Assembly: GCA_024231775.1 (NCBI GenBank)
Contig: JAAEQG010000348.1
Span: forward strand, 1 to 32,199
Reading direction: 5' to 3'
Source of the DNA: a bacterium
GTDB lineage: Bacteria; Planctomycetota; Phycisphaerae; UBA1845
Length of the DNA: 32,199 bases
This document shows positions 7,696 to 15,929 of this stretch, piece by piece (positions within the stretch are counted from its first letter, which is position 1; each line of letters starts with the position of its first letter). The position numbers and the translations under genes are program-made. The notes beneath the pieces are model-generated. The model was given only the letters and a program-made list of their open reading frames with translations, searched no databases and was not told the DNA's origin.

Positions 7696-8015
7696 GCGAC
7701 CGGCTGGCGAAGGGATGTTGCGGTTGTGTGCGCGGAGGTCACTTGGTGATCGTGCAGCCGGTACGCCATCCTCCATGGCGTGTTCCATTCCTTCCCGCAT
7801 CTGACTCGGGTTTCGCTTGCGGCGACCTGACTCCGGCAATGCATCGATTGCGCTGGACATCCTCTATTCCGGGAACGCAGCACCGCAGGACGGCGGCCTG
7901 CCGCCGACGATCGGCTGCGCCCTTTGCCGATATCACGTGTAGCCAGGACGGTATTTCGCCAAACACCGGGCCTCTCTGGTCCGGTCGTGGCTCTGTTTAA
8001 GCACAGGAGGTACGG

Positions 8016-11000
8016 ATGTTAGTCACACGTCGAGAATTCATGAAAACCTCCGCGGTGACTGCGGGGGTGGCTGTAGCCGGGATGGGGTTCGCCCTGGCCC
8101 CTGTGAGGGCTCACGCGGTAGAACTCCGCAAGAACCTCGAGGAGGCCACTCGCACCACGACCATCTGCCCCTATTGCGCAGTGGGCTGTGGGCTCGTGGT
8201 GGACTCTTCGGGAGGTAAGGTGATCAATATCGAGGGCGACTCCGAGCATCCCATCAACGAGGGGACGTTGTGCTCGAAGGGTTCCTCGCTATTCCAGATG
8301 GCGGGTGGGAACAACGCGAACCGCCTCACCAAGGTGCGTTATCGCGCCGCAGGAGCGTCCGAGTGGACGGAGATCAGTTGGGGGGACGCCCTCGCCCAGA
8401 TCGCGGCGAAGATCAAGGCGACCCGCGATGCCACGTTCACCGAGACCAACGACGCGGGGCGAACGGTGAACCGAACCTTGGGCATCGGTTCGCTGGGCAG
8501 CGCCGCCTTGGACAACGAGGAATGCTGGTTGTACCAGAAGTTCCTGCGTGCTTTGGGCCTGGTGTACATAGAACACCAGGCGCGGAACTGACACTCTGCC
8601 ACCGTCGCCAGTTTGGCGACTTCGTTCGGCAGAGGGGCCATGACCAACCACTGGATCGACATCGGCAACAGTGATGTCATCCTGATCATGGGGTCCAACG
8701 CGGCCGAGAACCATCCGATCTCCATGCGTTGGGTGAACAAGGCCCGGGCGGATAACGGGGCCAAGATGATCAGCGTGGACCCGCGTTTCACCCGCACCTC
8801 CGCGGTGGCGGACATGTACGCTCCGTTGCGCAGCGGAACCGACATCGCCTTCCTTGGCGGGATGATCAACTACATCCTGCAGAACGACTTCATCCAGGAC
8901 ACCTACGTCAAGGAGTACACCAACGCCAGTTTCCTGGTAAACGGGAAGTTCAGCTTCGACAGCGGGATGTTCAACGGCTACGACGACACCACCGGCAAGT
9001 ACGACAAGACCGCCTGGGCGTTCCAAAAGGGCGAGGACGACGTGATCCTCAAGGACAAGGACCTGGAGGACCCGCAGTGCGTCTATCAGTTACTCAAGAC
9101 GCACTACTCGCGCTACGATCTGGCTACGGTCTCCAGCATCACCGGCACCCCGGAGGCCAAACTGCAGGAGGTGTACGAGACGTACGCCGCCTCGGGCGCG
9201 GTGGGCAAAGCCGGCACGATCATGTACGCGATGGGCTGGACCCAACACACCGTTGGGGCCCAGAACATCCGCACCATGTCCATAATCCAGCTCCTGCTGG
9301 GCAACATCGGCGTGGCCGGCGGCGGGGTGAATGCCCTGCGTGGTGAGTCCAACGTACAGGGCTCGACGGACCACTGCCTGCTGTTCCACATTCTGCCGGG
9401 CTACCTCAAGACCCCGGTGGATACCTGGACCGACCTCACCACCTACAACGAGTCGGCCCGGCCAATAACCACCGACGAGCCGCGCAGCGCCAACTGGTGG
9501 CAGCACACGCCCAAGTACATGGTCAGTTTTCTCAAGAGTATGTACGGCGCCGCGGCGACCTCCGAGAACGAGTTCGCCTACCACTGGCTGCCCAAGTTGG
9601 ACAGCGGGGCCAACTACGCCTGGCAACCGCTGTTCGACGCCATGTACAACGGGTCTATCAAGGGCTTCTTCGCCTGGGGGCAGAACCCGGCTTGCAGCAG
9701 TGGAAACGCCGACAAGGTCCGCCAGGCGATGGCCAAGCTCGATTGGATGGTGTGCACCAACATCTACTCGACCGAGACCTCCGAGTTCTGGCGCGGTCCG
9801 GGCATGGATCCCGCCTCGATCAACACCGAGGTGTACGAGTTGCCCGCAGCCGCCTCCATCGAGAAGGAAGGCAGCATCACCAACTCGGGGCGCTGGGGTC
9901 AGTGGCGCTACAAAGCCATCGATCCACCGGGTGACGCCAAGCCCGACGCCGAGATTCTGGACGAGCTGTTCACCGCGGTGAAAGCCCTGTACGGCGAAGG
10001 CGACGTTTTCCCCGACCCGATCCTGAATCTCAAATGGGATTACTTCGACGACCCAGCCAAGATCACTCACGAGTTGGCCAAGGAGATCAACGGGTATCAC
10101 CTGGTCGATAGCGAGAATGGAAACGCCGGCGACCTGGTGACCAACTTCACCAAGCTGGCCGACGACGGGACCACCGCCTCGGGTAACTGGCTGTACTGCC
10201 AGTCGTACAACGAGGACGGCAACAACATGGCCCGGCGCACCGCCGGCGGGACCGATCCGATCGGCCTGAATCTGGGTTGGGCCTGGTGCTGGCCGATCAA
10301 CCGCCGGATCATCTACAACCGGGCCAGCGTGGATCCGAAGGGCGTCCCGTGGGATGCGACTCATCCGGTGATCGCCTGGACAGGCGAGGGCTGGGAAGGC
10401 GACGTGCCCGATGGCGGTTGGGCGCCCATGCAGAACGCCGACGGTACGGACAATCCCGATTCCATGCTGCCGTTCATCATGCGGCGCTTCGGCATGGGCC
10501 AGATCCTCGGGGCCATGGCGGACGGACCGTTCCCCGAGCACTACGAACCGGCGGAATCGCCCCTGGCCACCAACCCGATGGGCTACGCTCAGCGGTTGAA
10601 TCCCGCAGTCTATGTACCCCCCGCCGAGGAAATGAACGCACTGGCCACCCCGGGCGGGTCGGACTATCCGATCGTCTGCTCGACCTACCGGGTGACCGAA
10701 CACTGGCAGACCGGGGTGATGACCCGCTGGGTTCCGTGGCTCAACGAACTCCAACCGGAGATGTTCGTGGAGATGTCCGAGGAACTGGCCACGGAGAAGG
10801 GCATCGCCAACGGTGACCGCGTCCTGGTCAAGGGCATCCGTCAACCAGCCGGGGTGAAGGCGGTGGCCGTCGTCACTAAGCGATTCAAGCCTTTCACCAT
10901 TGAGGGTGATACGGTTCACCAAGTCGGGTTACCGTGGTGTTACGGTTGGGTGGCCCCGAGCCCGGACGCCACCCGGATCACCAGCGCGAACCTGTTGACC

Positions 11001-11075
11001 CCGAATGTGGGTGACCCGAATACGCGGATCCCCGAGAGTAAGGCCTTTATGGTCGACGTGGTAAAGGAGGCCTAA
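8016..11075 (+). CDS. fdhA: Selenocysteine-containing formate dehydrogenase, catalytic subunit (Tat-exported)
   Basis: This is one 1019-residue protein read through the TGA at 8589-8591 as Sec192; the frame continues without a break to the stop at 11073-11075. It oxidises formate to CO2 at a Mo/W-bis-pyranopterin site. Seen: twin-arginine signal 'TRREFMK' with cleavage likely after 'RAHA' (residue 34); a [4Fe-4S] site at Cys51, 54, 58 and 86; 'EHQARN-U-HSATVAS', the Sec/Cys-His active-site signature; then the long molybdopterin domains and a C-terminal dinucleotide-binding domain ('TYRVTEHWQTG', 'ANGDRVLVKG'). Length matches FdnG/FdhA selenoenzymes (~1000). Start ATG 8016 has AGGAGG five bases upstream. 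The first of four tightly packed genes. A gene finder that stops at TGA would split it into 191- and ~820-residue pieces. Confidence 0.95.
8589..8635 (+). promoter_or_regulatory. Sec UGA codon and bacterial-type SECIS hairpin
   Basis: Directly after the in-frame TGA, CTCTGCC (8594-8600) pairs with GGCAGAG (8628-8634). After a 3/7-base internal loop, GTCGCC (8604-8609) pairs with GGCGAC (8615-8620), leaving the apical loop AGTTT (8610-8614). A stem close behind the codon with a GU-containing apical loop is what SelB recognises in bacterial selenoprotein mRNAs such as fdhF. The structure lies inside coding sequence, as it does in bacteria. Confidence 0.85.
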
Positions 11076-11078
11076 ACC

Positions 11079-11726
11079 ATGGCAGCAAACGGTAAATCAT
11101 TCTTGATCGACACGACCAAGTGTACTGCTTGCCGGTCCTGTCAGGTGGCCTGCAAGCAATGGAACGAACTGGAAGCCGAATCCACCACCAACCGCGGGAC
11201 TTACGAGAACCCGCCGGATCTGTCCGCGAACACCTGGGTGCTGGTGCACTTCAAGGAAAGTGCCCAGTCCGACGGAACCGTGGCGTGGAACTTCGCGAGG
11301 AACTCCTGCCGTCACTGCGTTGACGCCCCCTGCAAGCAGCGGGCGGAAAGCGGCGACTCGATCACTATCGACGAGGAGACCGGCGCGGTGCTCTTTGGCG
11401 AGGGTACACAGAGCGAGTCCTTCGACACGATCCGTCAGGCCTGTCCGTTCAACATCCCACGACAGGGGACTGACGGGCAGATGTACAAGTGCACGATGTG
11501 CGTGGACCGGGTCCACAACGGCGAGTTGCCGGCCTGTGCAAAGACGTGCCCGGTCGGCGCTATCCAGTTTGGCGACCGGCAGGACATGCTCGATGCCGCG
11601 GACGCTCGGTTGGCGGCGATCCAGTCCGACTACCCGGATGCGGCAATCCTGGACCGCAACGAGGCTCGTCTCCTGCTTCTGCTGGGCGACAAGCAGAGCA
11701 TGTACACTACGGTGGTCGGAGCGTAA
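11079..11726 (+). CDS. fdhB: Formate dehydrogenase iron-sulfur subunit (soluble, three-cluster type)
   Basis: The 215-residue ferredoxin-like subunit carries electrons from FdhA toward the cytochrome. It has exactly twelve cluster-type Cys in the motifs 'CTACRSCQVAC' (15, 18, 21, 25), 'CRHCVDAPC', 'ACPFNIPR' and 'CTMCVDRV...PACAKTCPVGA'. That is enough for three [4Fe-4S] clusters rather than the four of E. coli FdnH. It also lacks the C-terminal membrane anchor of FdnH (~290 residues). Both traits match the periplasmic Desulfovibrio-type beta subunit. No signal peptide is present, as expected for a subunit co-exported with the Tat substrate. It begins three bases after fdhA, with AGGAGG inside the fdhA end. 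Confidence 0.94.
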   Translation: MAANGKSFLIDTTKCTACRSCQVACKQWNELEAESTTNRGTYENPPDLSANTWVLVHFKESAQSDGTVAWNFARNSCRHCVDAPCKQRAESGDSITIDEETGAVLFGEGTQSESFDTIRQACPFNIPRQGTDGQMYKCTMCVDRVHNGELPACAKTCPVGAIQFGDRQDMLDAADARLAAIQSDYPDAAILDRNEARLLLLLGDKQSMYTTVVGA

Positions 11727-11737
11727 CGGAGTAGCTG

Positions 11738-12661
11738 ATGAGTGCTTCCCCCTCCTCGGAAAAGTCCACCGAAGCGGCGGTCAAAGCGTTGACCCGGCGC
11801 GCCGAGCAAATACTCAAGGCACGCTCGGCCTACCGGGAAATGGTCGACTTCTACCTGACCGTGTTCCGCCGACAGATCGAGTGGCGCAACCGACTGGTTG
11901 TCCACCCCGAACCGTTGGAGCGCGCCCAGGTGCGGGCTTGTCTAGGCGAGGGAACGCCGCTCATCGAGCGTTACGACCCGGGTATCGAATCGGATTCGCT
12001 CCAGTCCTTCTGGGCAGAGATGAAAACCGTCTTTCGCCGCGGGAACGCCGTGTTGCGCGAGGCGGTCGAGAAAGTCGAGGCGGCCGAGCAGGGGGGTAAC
12101 CTCCTGCCGGCCACCTGGCTGCTGGAGCAACGTCCGGACCGCATCGAACTGGTCGGCGAAGCTGCCGAACTGATCGGTGTAGAGGAAGCTGTGCTGGCAA
12201 CGCTGGCCCGGGCGGTCATCTTTCCGCACTGGCAAGTGGTGTCCGCAAGCTGGCTGCCGGCCTCGGGGCGGATGCACGAATGGAAACGAGCCCGCTGCCC
12301 GACGTGTGACGGGCTACCGGCGCTGGTGGAATTGGGCACGTTGCCCAGCGAGGATCCGAGTCTCAGCCCAGCTCCCCAGCGCTTCATGCACTGCTCTTTT
12401 TGTGCTTCACGATGGGCGGTTCCGGACCTGAAGTGCCCCGCATGCGGTTCGACGAAGTCGGGCGATGCGAAGTACCTGTTCAGCTCCGAAGAACCCGAGC
12501 TGCGCCTCGAATACTGCCAGGAGTGCCAGCACTATGTCAAGGTGGTGGACTCCGGCAAGATCGGCGGCCCGGTGCACGTGGGGCTGGAAGTGCTGACCAC
12601 AACTCATCTGGACGTTATCGCCCAGGAGAAGAAGTTCAAACCCCTGGAAGTATGTTCCTGA
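11738..12661 (+). CDS. fdhE: Formate dehydrogenase accessory protein FdhE
   Basis: The 307-residue cytoplasmic protein is needed for maturation of exported formate dehydrogenases. The N-terminal half is helical. The C-terminal half carries the family's rubredoxin-like Cys pairs: 'RCPTCDGLPAL', 'CSFCASRW', 'LKCPACGS' and 'EYCQECQHYVKVVD'. The ending 'GLEVLTTTHLDVIAQEKKFKP' also fits FdhE. The start ATG 11738 has GGAG six bases upstream and an 11-base gap from fdhB. Its position between fdhB and the cytochrome gene copies the order I recall for the Desulfovibrio vulgaris fdhABC3 locus. Confidence 0.9.
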   Translation: MSASPSSEKSTEAAVKALTRRAEQILKARSAYREMVDFYLTVFRRQIEWRNRLVVHPEPLERAQVRACLGEGTPLIERYDPGIESDSLQSFWAEMKTVFRRGNAVLREAVEKVEAAEQGGNLLPATWLLEQRPDRIELVGEAAELIGVEEAVLATLARAVIFPHWQVVSASWLPASGRMHEWKRARCPTCDGLPALVELGTLPSEDPSLSPAPQRFMHCSFCASRWAVPDLKCPACGSTKSGDAKYLFSSEEPELRLEYCQECQHYVKVVDSGKIGGPVHVGLEVLTTTHLDVIAQEKKFKPLEVCS

Positions 12662-12689
12662 CCACTGATACTGTTTGGAGATACACGTG

Positions 12690-13337
12690 ATGAAGAAGAA
12701 ACTGGCAACAGGCAATGTCATGCTGGCGTTAGCCTTCGTGTTGGGAATCGGCCTGATGCTCAGCGGAATGGCCTGCGGCATCCTCTGGCCGTGGCCTGGG
12801 CAGTGCGGCACCGACGCCGATTGTGCCGACGGCGAAACCTGTGCAAACGGCCAGTGCGTGACGCAGACCGCCGAGTGCACTAGTGATGCGGATTGTCCCA
12901 CGGGCCAGGTCTGTCAGAGCGGCCACTGCGTGCCCGAGGCGGCCGAGTGCACCACTGATGCCGATTGCGACGACGGGCTTTACTGCACCGGAACTGCGAC
13001 CTGTGTGCAGGGCGATTGCCAGGCTGGCACCGACCCGTGCGCTATCGGAACCACCTGCAACGAAGACACCGACACCTGCGATCCGATGGGGTCGCCGTCC
13101 CCGTATGCGACCCACGATTTCGACCACGATTTCCACGCGACCTTCGGTTGTGAAGCCTGTCACCACATAGGCAACGTCGGCTGTGACGCAGAGGGCTGCC
13201 ACGCTGAAGAGTGGATCGGCGGGGTGCCCAATCTGAAGGAAGCCATGCACGAGACCTGCGGTACGTGTCATACCGACACGACTGCGGACGAGTTGTGGGA
13301 TTGTACCAAGTGCCACACCTCGTTGCTCGACCTGTAG
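12690..13337 (+). CDS. fdhC: Exported tetraheme class III cytochrome with N-terminal Cys-rich repeats
   Basis: The 215-residue protein starts at ATG 12690, with GGAG nine bases upstream. A hydrophobic signal ends 'LSGMAC'; this could be a non-canonical lipobox or a Sec signal. Residues ~38-130 are about four Cys-rich units of the form 'C.TDADC..G..C..G.CV', a disulfide-type spacer. The last ~80 residues hold four heme motifs: CEACH, CDAEGCH (the CX4CH form found in cytochrome c3), CGTCH and CTKCH, plus extra His in 'THDFDHDFHATF' suited to bis-His ligation. It is the last gene of the fdh operon and the likely electron acceptor of FdhAB. The gene symbol is by analogy. The Cys-rich/heme fusion is unusual. 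Confidence 0.85.
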   Translation: MKKKLATGNVMLALAFVLGIGLMLSGMACGILWPWPGQCGTDADCADGETCANGQCVTQTAECTSDADCPTGQVCQSGHCVPEAAECTTDADCDDGLYCTGTATCVQGDCQAGTDPCAIGTTCNEDTDTCDPMGSPSPYATHDFDHDFHATFGCEACHHIGNVGCDAEGCHAEEWIGGVPNLKEAMHETCGTCHTDTTADELWDCTKCHTSLLDL

Positions 13338-13462
13338 AGGTCCTGGACCACCGCGGGGCGACCGGGCGACTCACCAAGCCCGGTGAACCCGCAGTCCACA
13401 AGAGTGACTCAGGAGTGTAGGGAAGATTGGGTACGTTACTGGCGGACCCAACCTATCCTCCA

Positions 13463-13508
13463 GAAGGGCGTTGGTTTGCCCGCCGCGAACCAACGCCCTT
13501 CGCATTCT
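13463..13508 (+). terminator. Perfect 14-bp hairpin after the fdh operon
   Basis: GAAGGGCGTTGGTT (13463-13476) pairs perfectly with 13488-13501 around an 11-base loop, followed by the weak pyrimidine tract GCATTCTT. It lies 126 bases after the cytochrome stop and before the carboxypeptidase start, so it probably ends fdh transcription. The T tract is poor, so termination may be partial. Confidence 0.65.
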
Positions 13509-13537
13509 TCCGCCAACGGCGCGGACGGAACTCCTCG

Positions 13538-15037
13538 ATGATCATGCGTCAGCTTCTCATCCGGTTGAACGTGGCTCCCGTGCTCGCGGTCGCGGTAGTC
13601 CTCCAGGCCTCGTTCGGAAGCTTGGCAACCGAGCCTCGCAAGCCGGCGCCCGTCGCCGCGGAACTCCGACGCCTCCTCACCAACCTCCCCCAGGAGCGCG
13701 TCGCCTGTTCAGCCATGGTCGTGGACCTGACCACTGGCAAGGTCATCATCGAGGTTGGGGCGAACCGCAAACTGATTCCCGCCAGCAATCAGAAACTGTG
13801 GGTGCTGGCGGCGGCGGCGGTCGATCTTGGAGAGTCCTTTTTGTTCAGAACGGTTCTGGCGGAGCGGGACGACCAAGTGTACGTCGTTGGTGACGGTGAC
13901 CCGGGCTTTGGCGATCCCAAGCTGGTGACGGGCCGGGGTGAGGAGGTCACCACCGGGCTGATGCGTTGGGCGGCGGTCCTGGCGGACCACGGGTTCAGCG
14001 ACCTCTCCAGCCGCTTGTGGTACGACGACACCCTGATGGACGACCAGCGGACCCACCCCTCCTGGGAACCCGGCGACCTGGACAAGTGGTATGGGGCTCC
14101 GGTCGGAGCGCTGAATCTGAACGACAACTGCATCGACGTCACGGTATGGCCTGCGAAGCAAGCCGGAGCGCCGGTCGAGTGGTCCCTGGTCCCGCCGAGC
14201 GATGCGGTTCGAGTGGACAACCGGTGTACATCTGGCGGCAAGGGAACTCCTATCATCGCCCGCCCAGGGCAAAACATGCGCTTCGTGATTAGCGGCGGGT
14301 GCGACAAGCGTTGGAGATTCCCATCCGTCGCGGTTTCGGATCCGACCGCCCTGTTCGCCGGCGCATTCCGAGCGGCGCTGCGCACGCATGGGATCACCAC
14401 CGATGGAGGTTTTCGCCGCGCCCGCCTGCGGCTGGCGGACGGAAGCTTGCCCCCCGACACCACCGTACTGGCTGAGTATCGCACGCCCTTGGCTGAGGTC
14501 TTGCGGCGGACCGGCAAGAACAGCCAGAACCTCTTCGCCGAAGCTCTGCTCAAGAGGCTGGGGTTTCAATGGTCCCGCACGGCGGGAGGAACGCAACCGC
14601 AGGGCAGTTGGGACACGGGGCAGTCGGCGATTGGGGACTTCGCCCGGCGCGCCGGGGTTCAGTTGGCCGATTCCGATTTTCACGACGGATCGGGCCTGTC
14701 CCGCGATAACCGCATGTCCGCCGCTCAGGCGGTGGCGTTGCTGGACTATCTGTACCACCATCCGAAGCGCGATCTCTTCATCAGCAGCCTCTCTCACGCC
14801 GGGCACGACGGCACGCTTAAGAGACGCCTTACTGGGCTTCCCGGAGCGGTGCATGCCAAGACCGGTTACATGAGGGGCGTGCGCACGCTGAGCGGGTACG
14901 TCGTCACTCCCGAAGGACGCTGGTTCGCATTCTCCGTTCTGTTCAATGGAATCAGAGGCAGCACCAAGCCGTTCAATGAACTCCATGATCAAATGTGTCG
15001 CCTCCTGGTATCAGTCCATTCCCCACAGCGTCAGTAG
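13538..15037 (+). CDS. dacB: D-alanyl-D-alanine carboxypeptidase/endopeptidase, PBP4 family (S13)
   Basis: The 499-residue exported penicillin-binding protein trims peptidoglycan peptides. Start ATG 13538 was chosen because the longer frame from 13427 runs through the terminator hairpin. A signal helix ('APVLAVAVVLQASFGSLA') is followed by the three active-site motifs of the serine-acyl enzymes: SxxK as 'ASNQK' (Ser83, Lys86), SxN as 'KNSQNLFAE', and KTG as 'HAKTGYMRGV'. The insert between SxxK and SxN and the ending 'GYVVTPEGRWFAFSVLFN' match the PBP4/DacB class. Finding a peptidoglycan enzyme agrees with current evidence that many planctomycetes build a cell wall. The next gene is 151 bases downstream. 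Confidence 0.92.
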   Translation: MIMRQLLIRLNVAPVLAVAVVLQASFGSLATEPRKPAPVAAELRRLLTNLPQERVACSAMVVDLTTGKVIIEVGANRKLIPASNQKLWVLAAAAVDLGESFLFRTVLAERDDQVYVVGDGDPGFGDPKLVTGRGEEVTTGLMRWAAVLADHGFSDLSSRLWYDDTLMDDQRTHPSWEPGDLDKWYGAPVGALNLNDNCIDVTVWPAKQAGAPVEWSLVPPSDAVRVDNRCTSGGKGTPIIARPGQNMRFVISGGCDKRWRFPSVAVSDPTALFAGAFRAALRTHGITTDGGFRRARLRLADGSLPPDTTVLAEYRTPLAEVLRRTGKNSQNLFAEALLKRLGFQWSRTAGGTQPQGSWDTGQSAIGDFARRAGVQLADSDFHDGSGLSRDNRMSAAQAVALLDYLYHHPKRDLFISSLSHAGHDGTLKRRLTGLPGAVHAKTGYMRGVRTLSGYVVTPEGRWFAFSVLFNGIRGSTKPFNELHDQMCRLLVSVHSPQRQ

Positions 15038-15188
15038 CGTGTCGGCTGCGTGGCGCTCTGCGGCGATGCCCGAGAATCTGCCCCTCCACATCCGGTCAGC
15101 CCTACAGCCAAAATCGCGCCGTTCGCTCGCTCAACTGGCCCAGGGAACCAGCCGACTCATATGGGGTGAGTTCCCCAGGGACTGGGAC

Positions 15189-15776
15189 ATGGGGCCGATA
15201 ATCAAAGCGAGAATCATGCGAGCATCCGTATCCACACTGCAACGACTTGATCCGAGCGCGCTACGCCCGGGGCTAAAGATCCCCGGACACATCTACAATC
15301 CCAGAGGGCGGATCTTGAAACGCGCGGGAGCCGCCCTGACCGAGGAGCACATCGAGCTGCTACTGAGTCAGGAGCTTCGTGTGGACGAATCATGGTGCGC
15401 GGCGCTGGCGGCCGAGCCCCAGGAAGCCGAACTGCGTGAAAGCGATTTCAACGATCTCTCGCTCGGCGATCCCGCACTGCTTCGCAGGCACGATCGCCAC
15501 TCCTGGCGGACAGCGCGTCGGATCGAGATAAGAGAGCCCATCGGAGCCTCCTGGGAGCGGCACGAGATGACCGTCCGCACTCACGACATCTCGCGGAGTG
15601 GCTTCAGCTTTGACTCGCCGAAACCCATTCGCCTCGACTCGTATGTGACCGTGCGTCTGAACGAGAAGGATCCAGACGGCCGTGGCGCTACGGGCATCGT
15701 GCGCAATGGCTCATGGCTGGGTGAGGGCGCATACCGAATCGGGGTGGAGTTCATCTCCAGCTCACCGGCGGAGTGA
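15189..15776 (+). CDS. PilZ-domain protein
   Basis: The start ATG 15189 has AGGGA seven bases upstream; earlier in-frame starts at 14946 and 15066 overlap or crowd dacB and lack ribosome sites. The 195-residue product has an N-terminal segment ('GHIYNPRGRILKRAGAAL', 'TEEHIELLLSQEL') like the short module preceding many c-di-GMP signalling domains. A C-terminal PilZ domain follows, with an Arg-rich box 'WRTARRIEI' and 'HDISRSGFSFDSP', the DxSxxG signature. PilZ proteins bind cyclic di-GMP to alter motility, adhesion or secretion. The target here is unknown. Confidence 0.8.
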   Translation: MGPIIKARIMRASVSTLQRLDPSALRPGLKIPGHIYNPRGRILKRAGAALTEEHIELLLSQELRVDESWCAALAAEPQEAELRESDFNDLSLGDPALLRRHDRHSWRTARRIEIREPIGASWERHEMTVRTHDISRSGFSFDSPKPIRLDSYVTVRLNEKDPDGRGATGIVRNGSWLGEGAYRIGVEFISSSPAE

Positions 15777-15929
15777 GCGCATCGTTGTCCGGTGTGCGTT
15801 TCTGCTCGTGGTCCCGTCTGCTTGACCTGCTATCCGTTCCATCGCTACATTTGCGCGGGGCTGTCGGCGCCAGGCAGATAACACGACGATGCGTCGGCTG
15901 AGTGGACTCTCTCCGCGAGCGGTATCAGG

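Larger units (their letters stand above)
7275..8015. other. Divergent intergenic region between etfB and fdhA
   Basis: These 741 bases separate the divergent etf and fdh operons. They hold the perfect hairpin at 7603-7628, a candidate plus-strand promoter at 7667-7695, a second short hairpin (CGGCGG/CCGCCG at 7891-7906) and the fdhA ribosome site (AGGAGG, 8005-8010). A minus-strand open frame from a GTG at 7446 to 7261 overlaps the start of etfB but has no recognisable motif. No convincing gene or known riboswitch was found. Confidence 0.6.

Noticed and set aside
7706-7725. Possible sigma-54 promoter (TGGC...TTGC) before fdhA
   Set aside because: The spacing between the GG and GC elements is two bases too long for the -24/-12 consensus.
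8613-11075. Separate 820-residue molybdopterin oxidoreductase starting after the TGA
   Set aside because: It is the continuation of fdhA through the selenocysteine codon; it would lack the Fe-S domain and has no ribosome site.
13427-13537. N-terminal extension of the D-Ala-D-Ala carboxypeptidase
   Set aside because: It would translate through the perfect terminator hairpin; the signal peptide begins at 13538.
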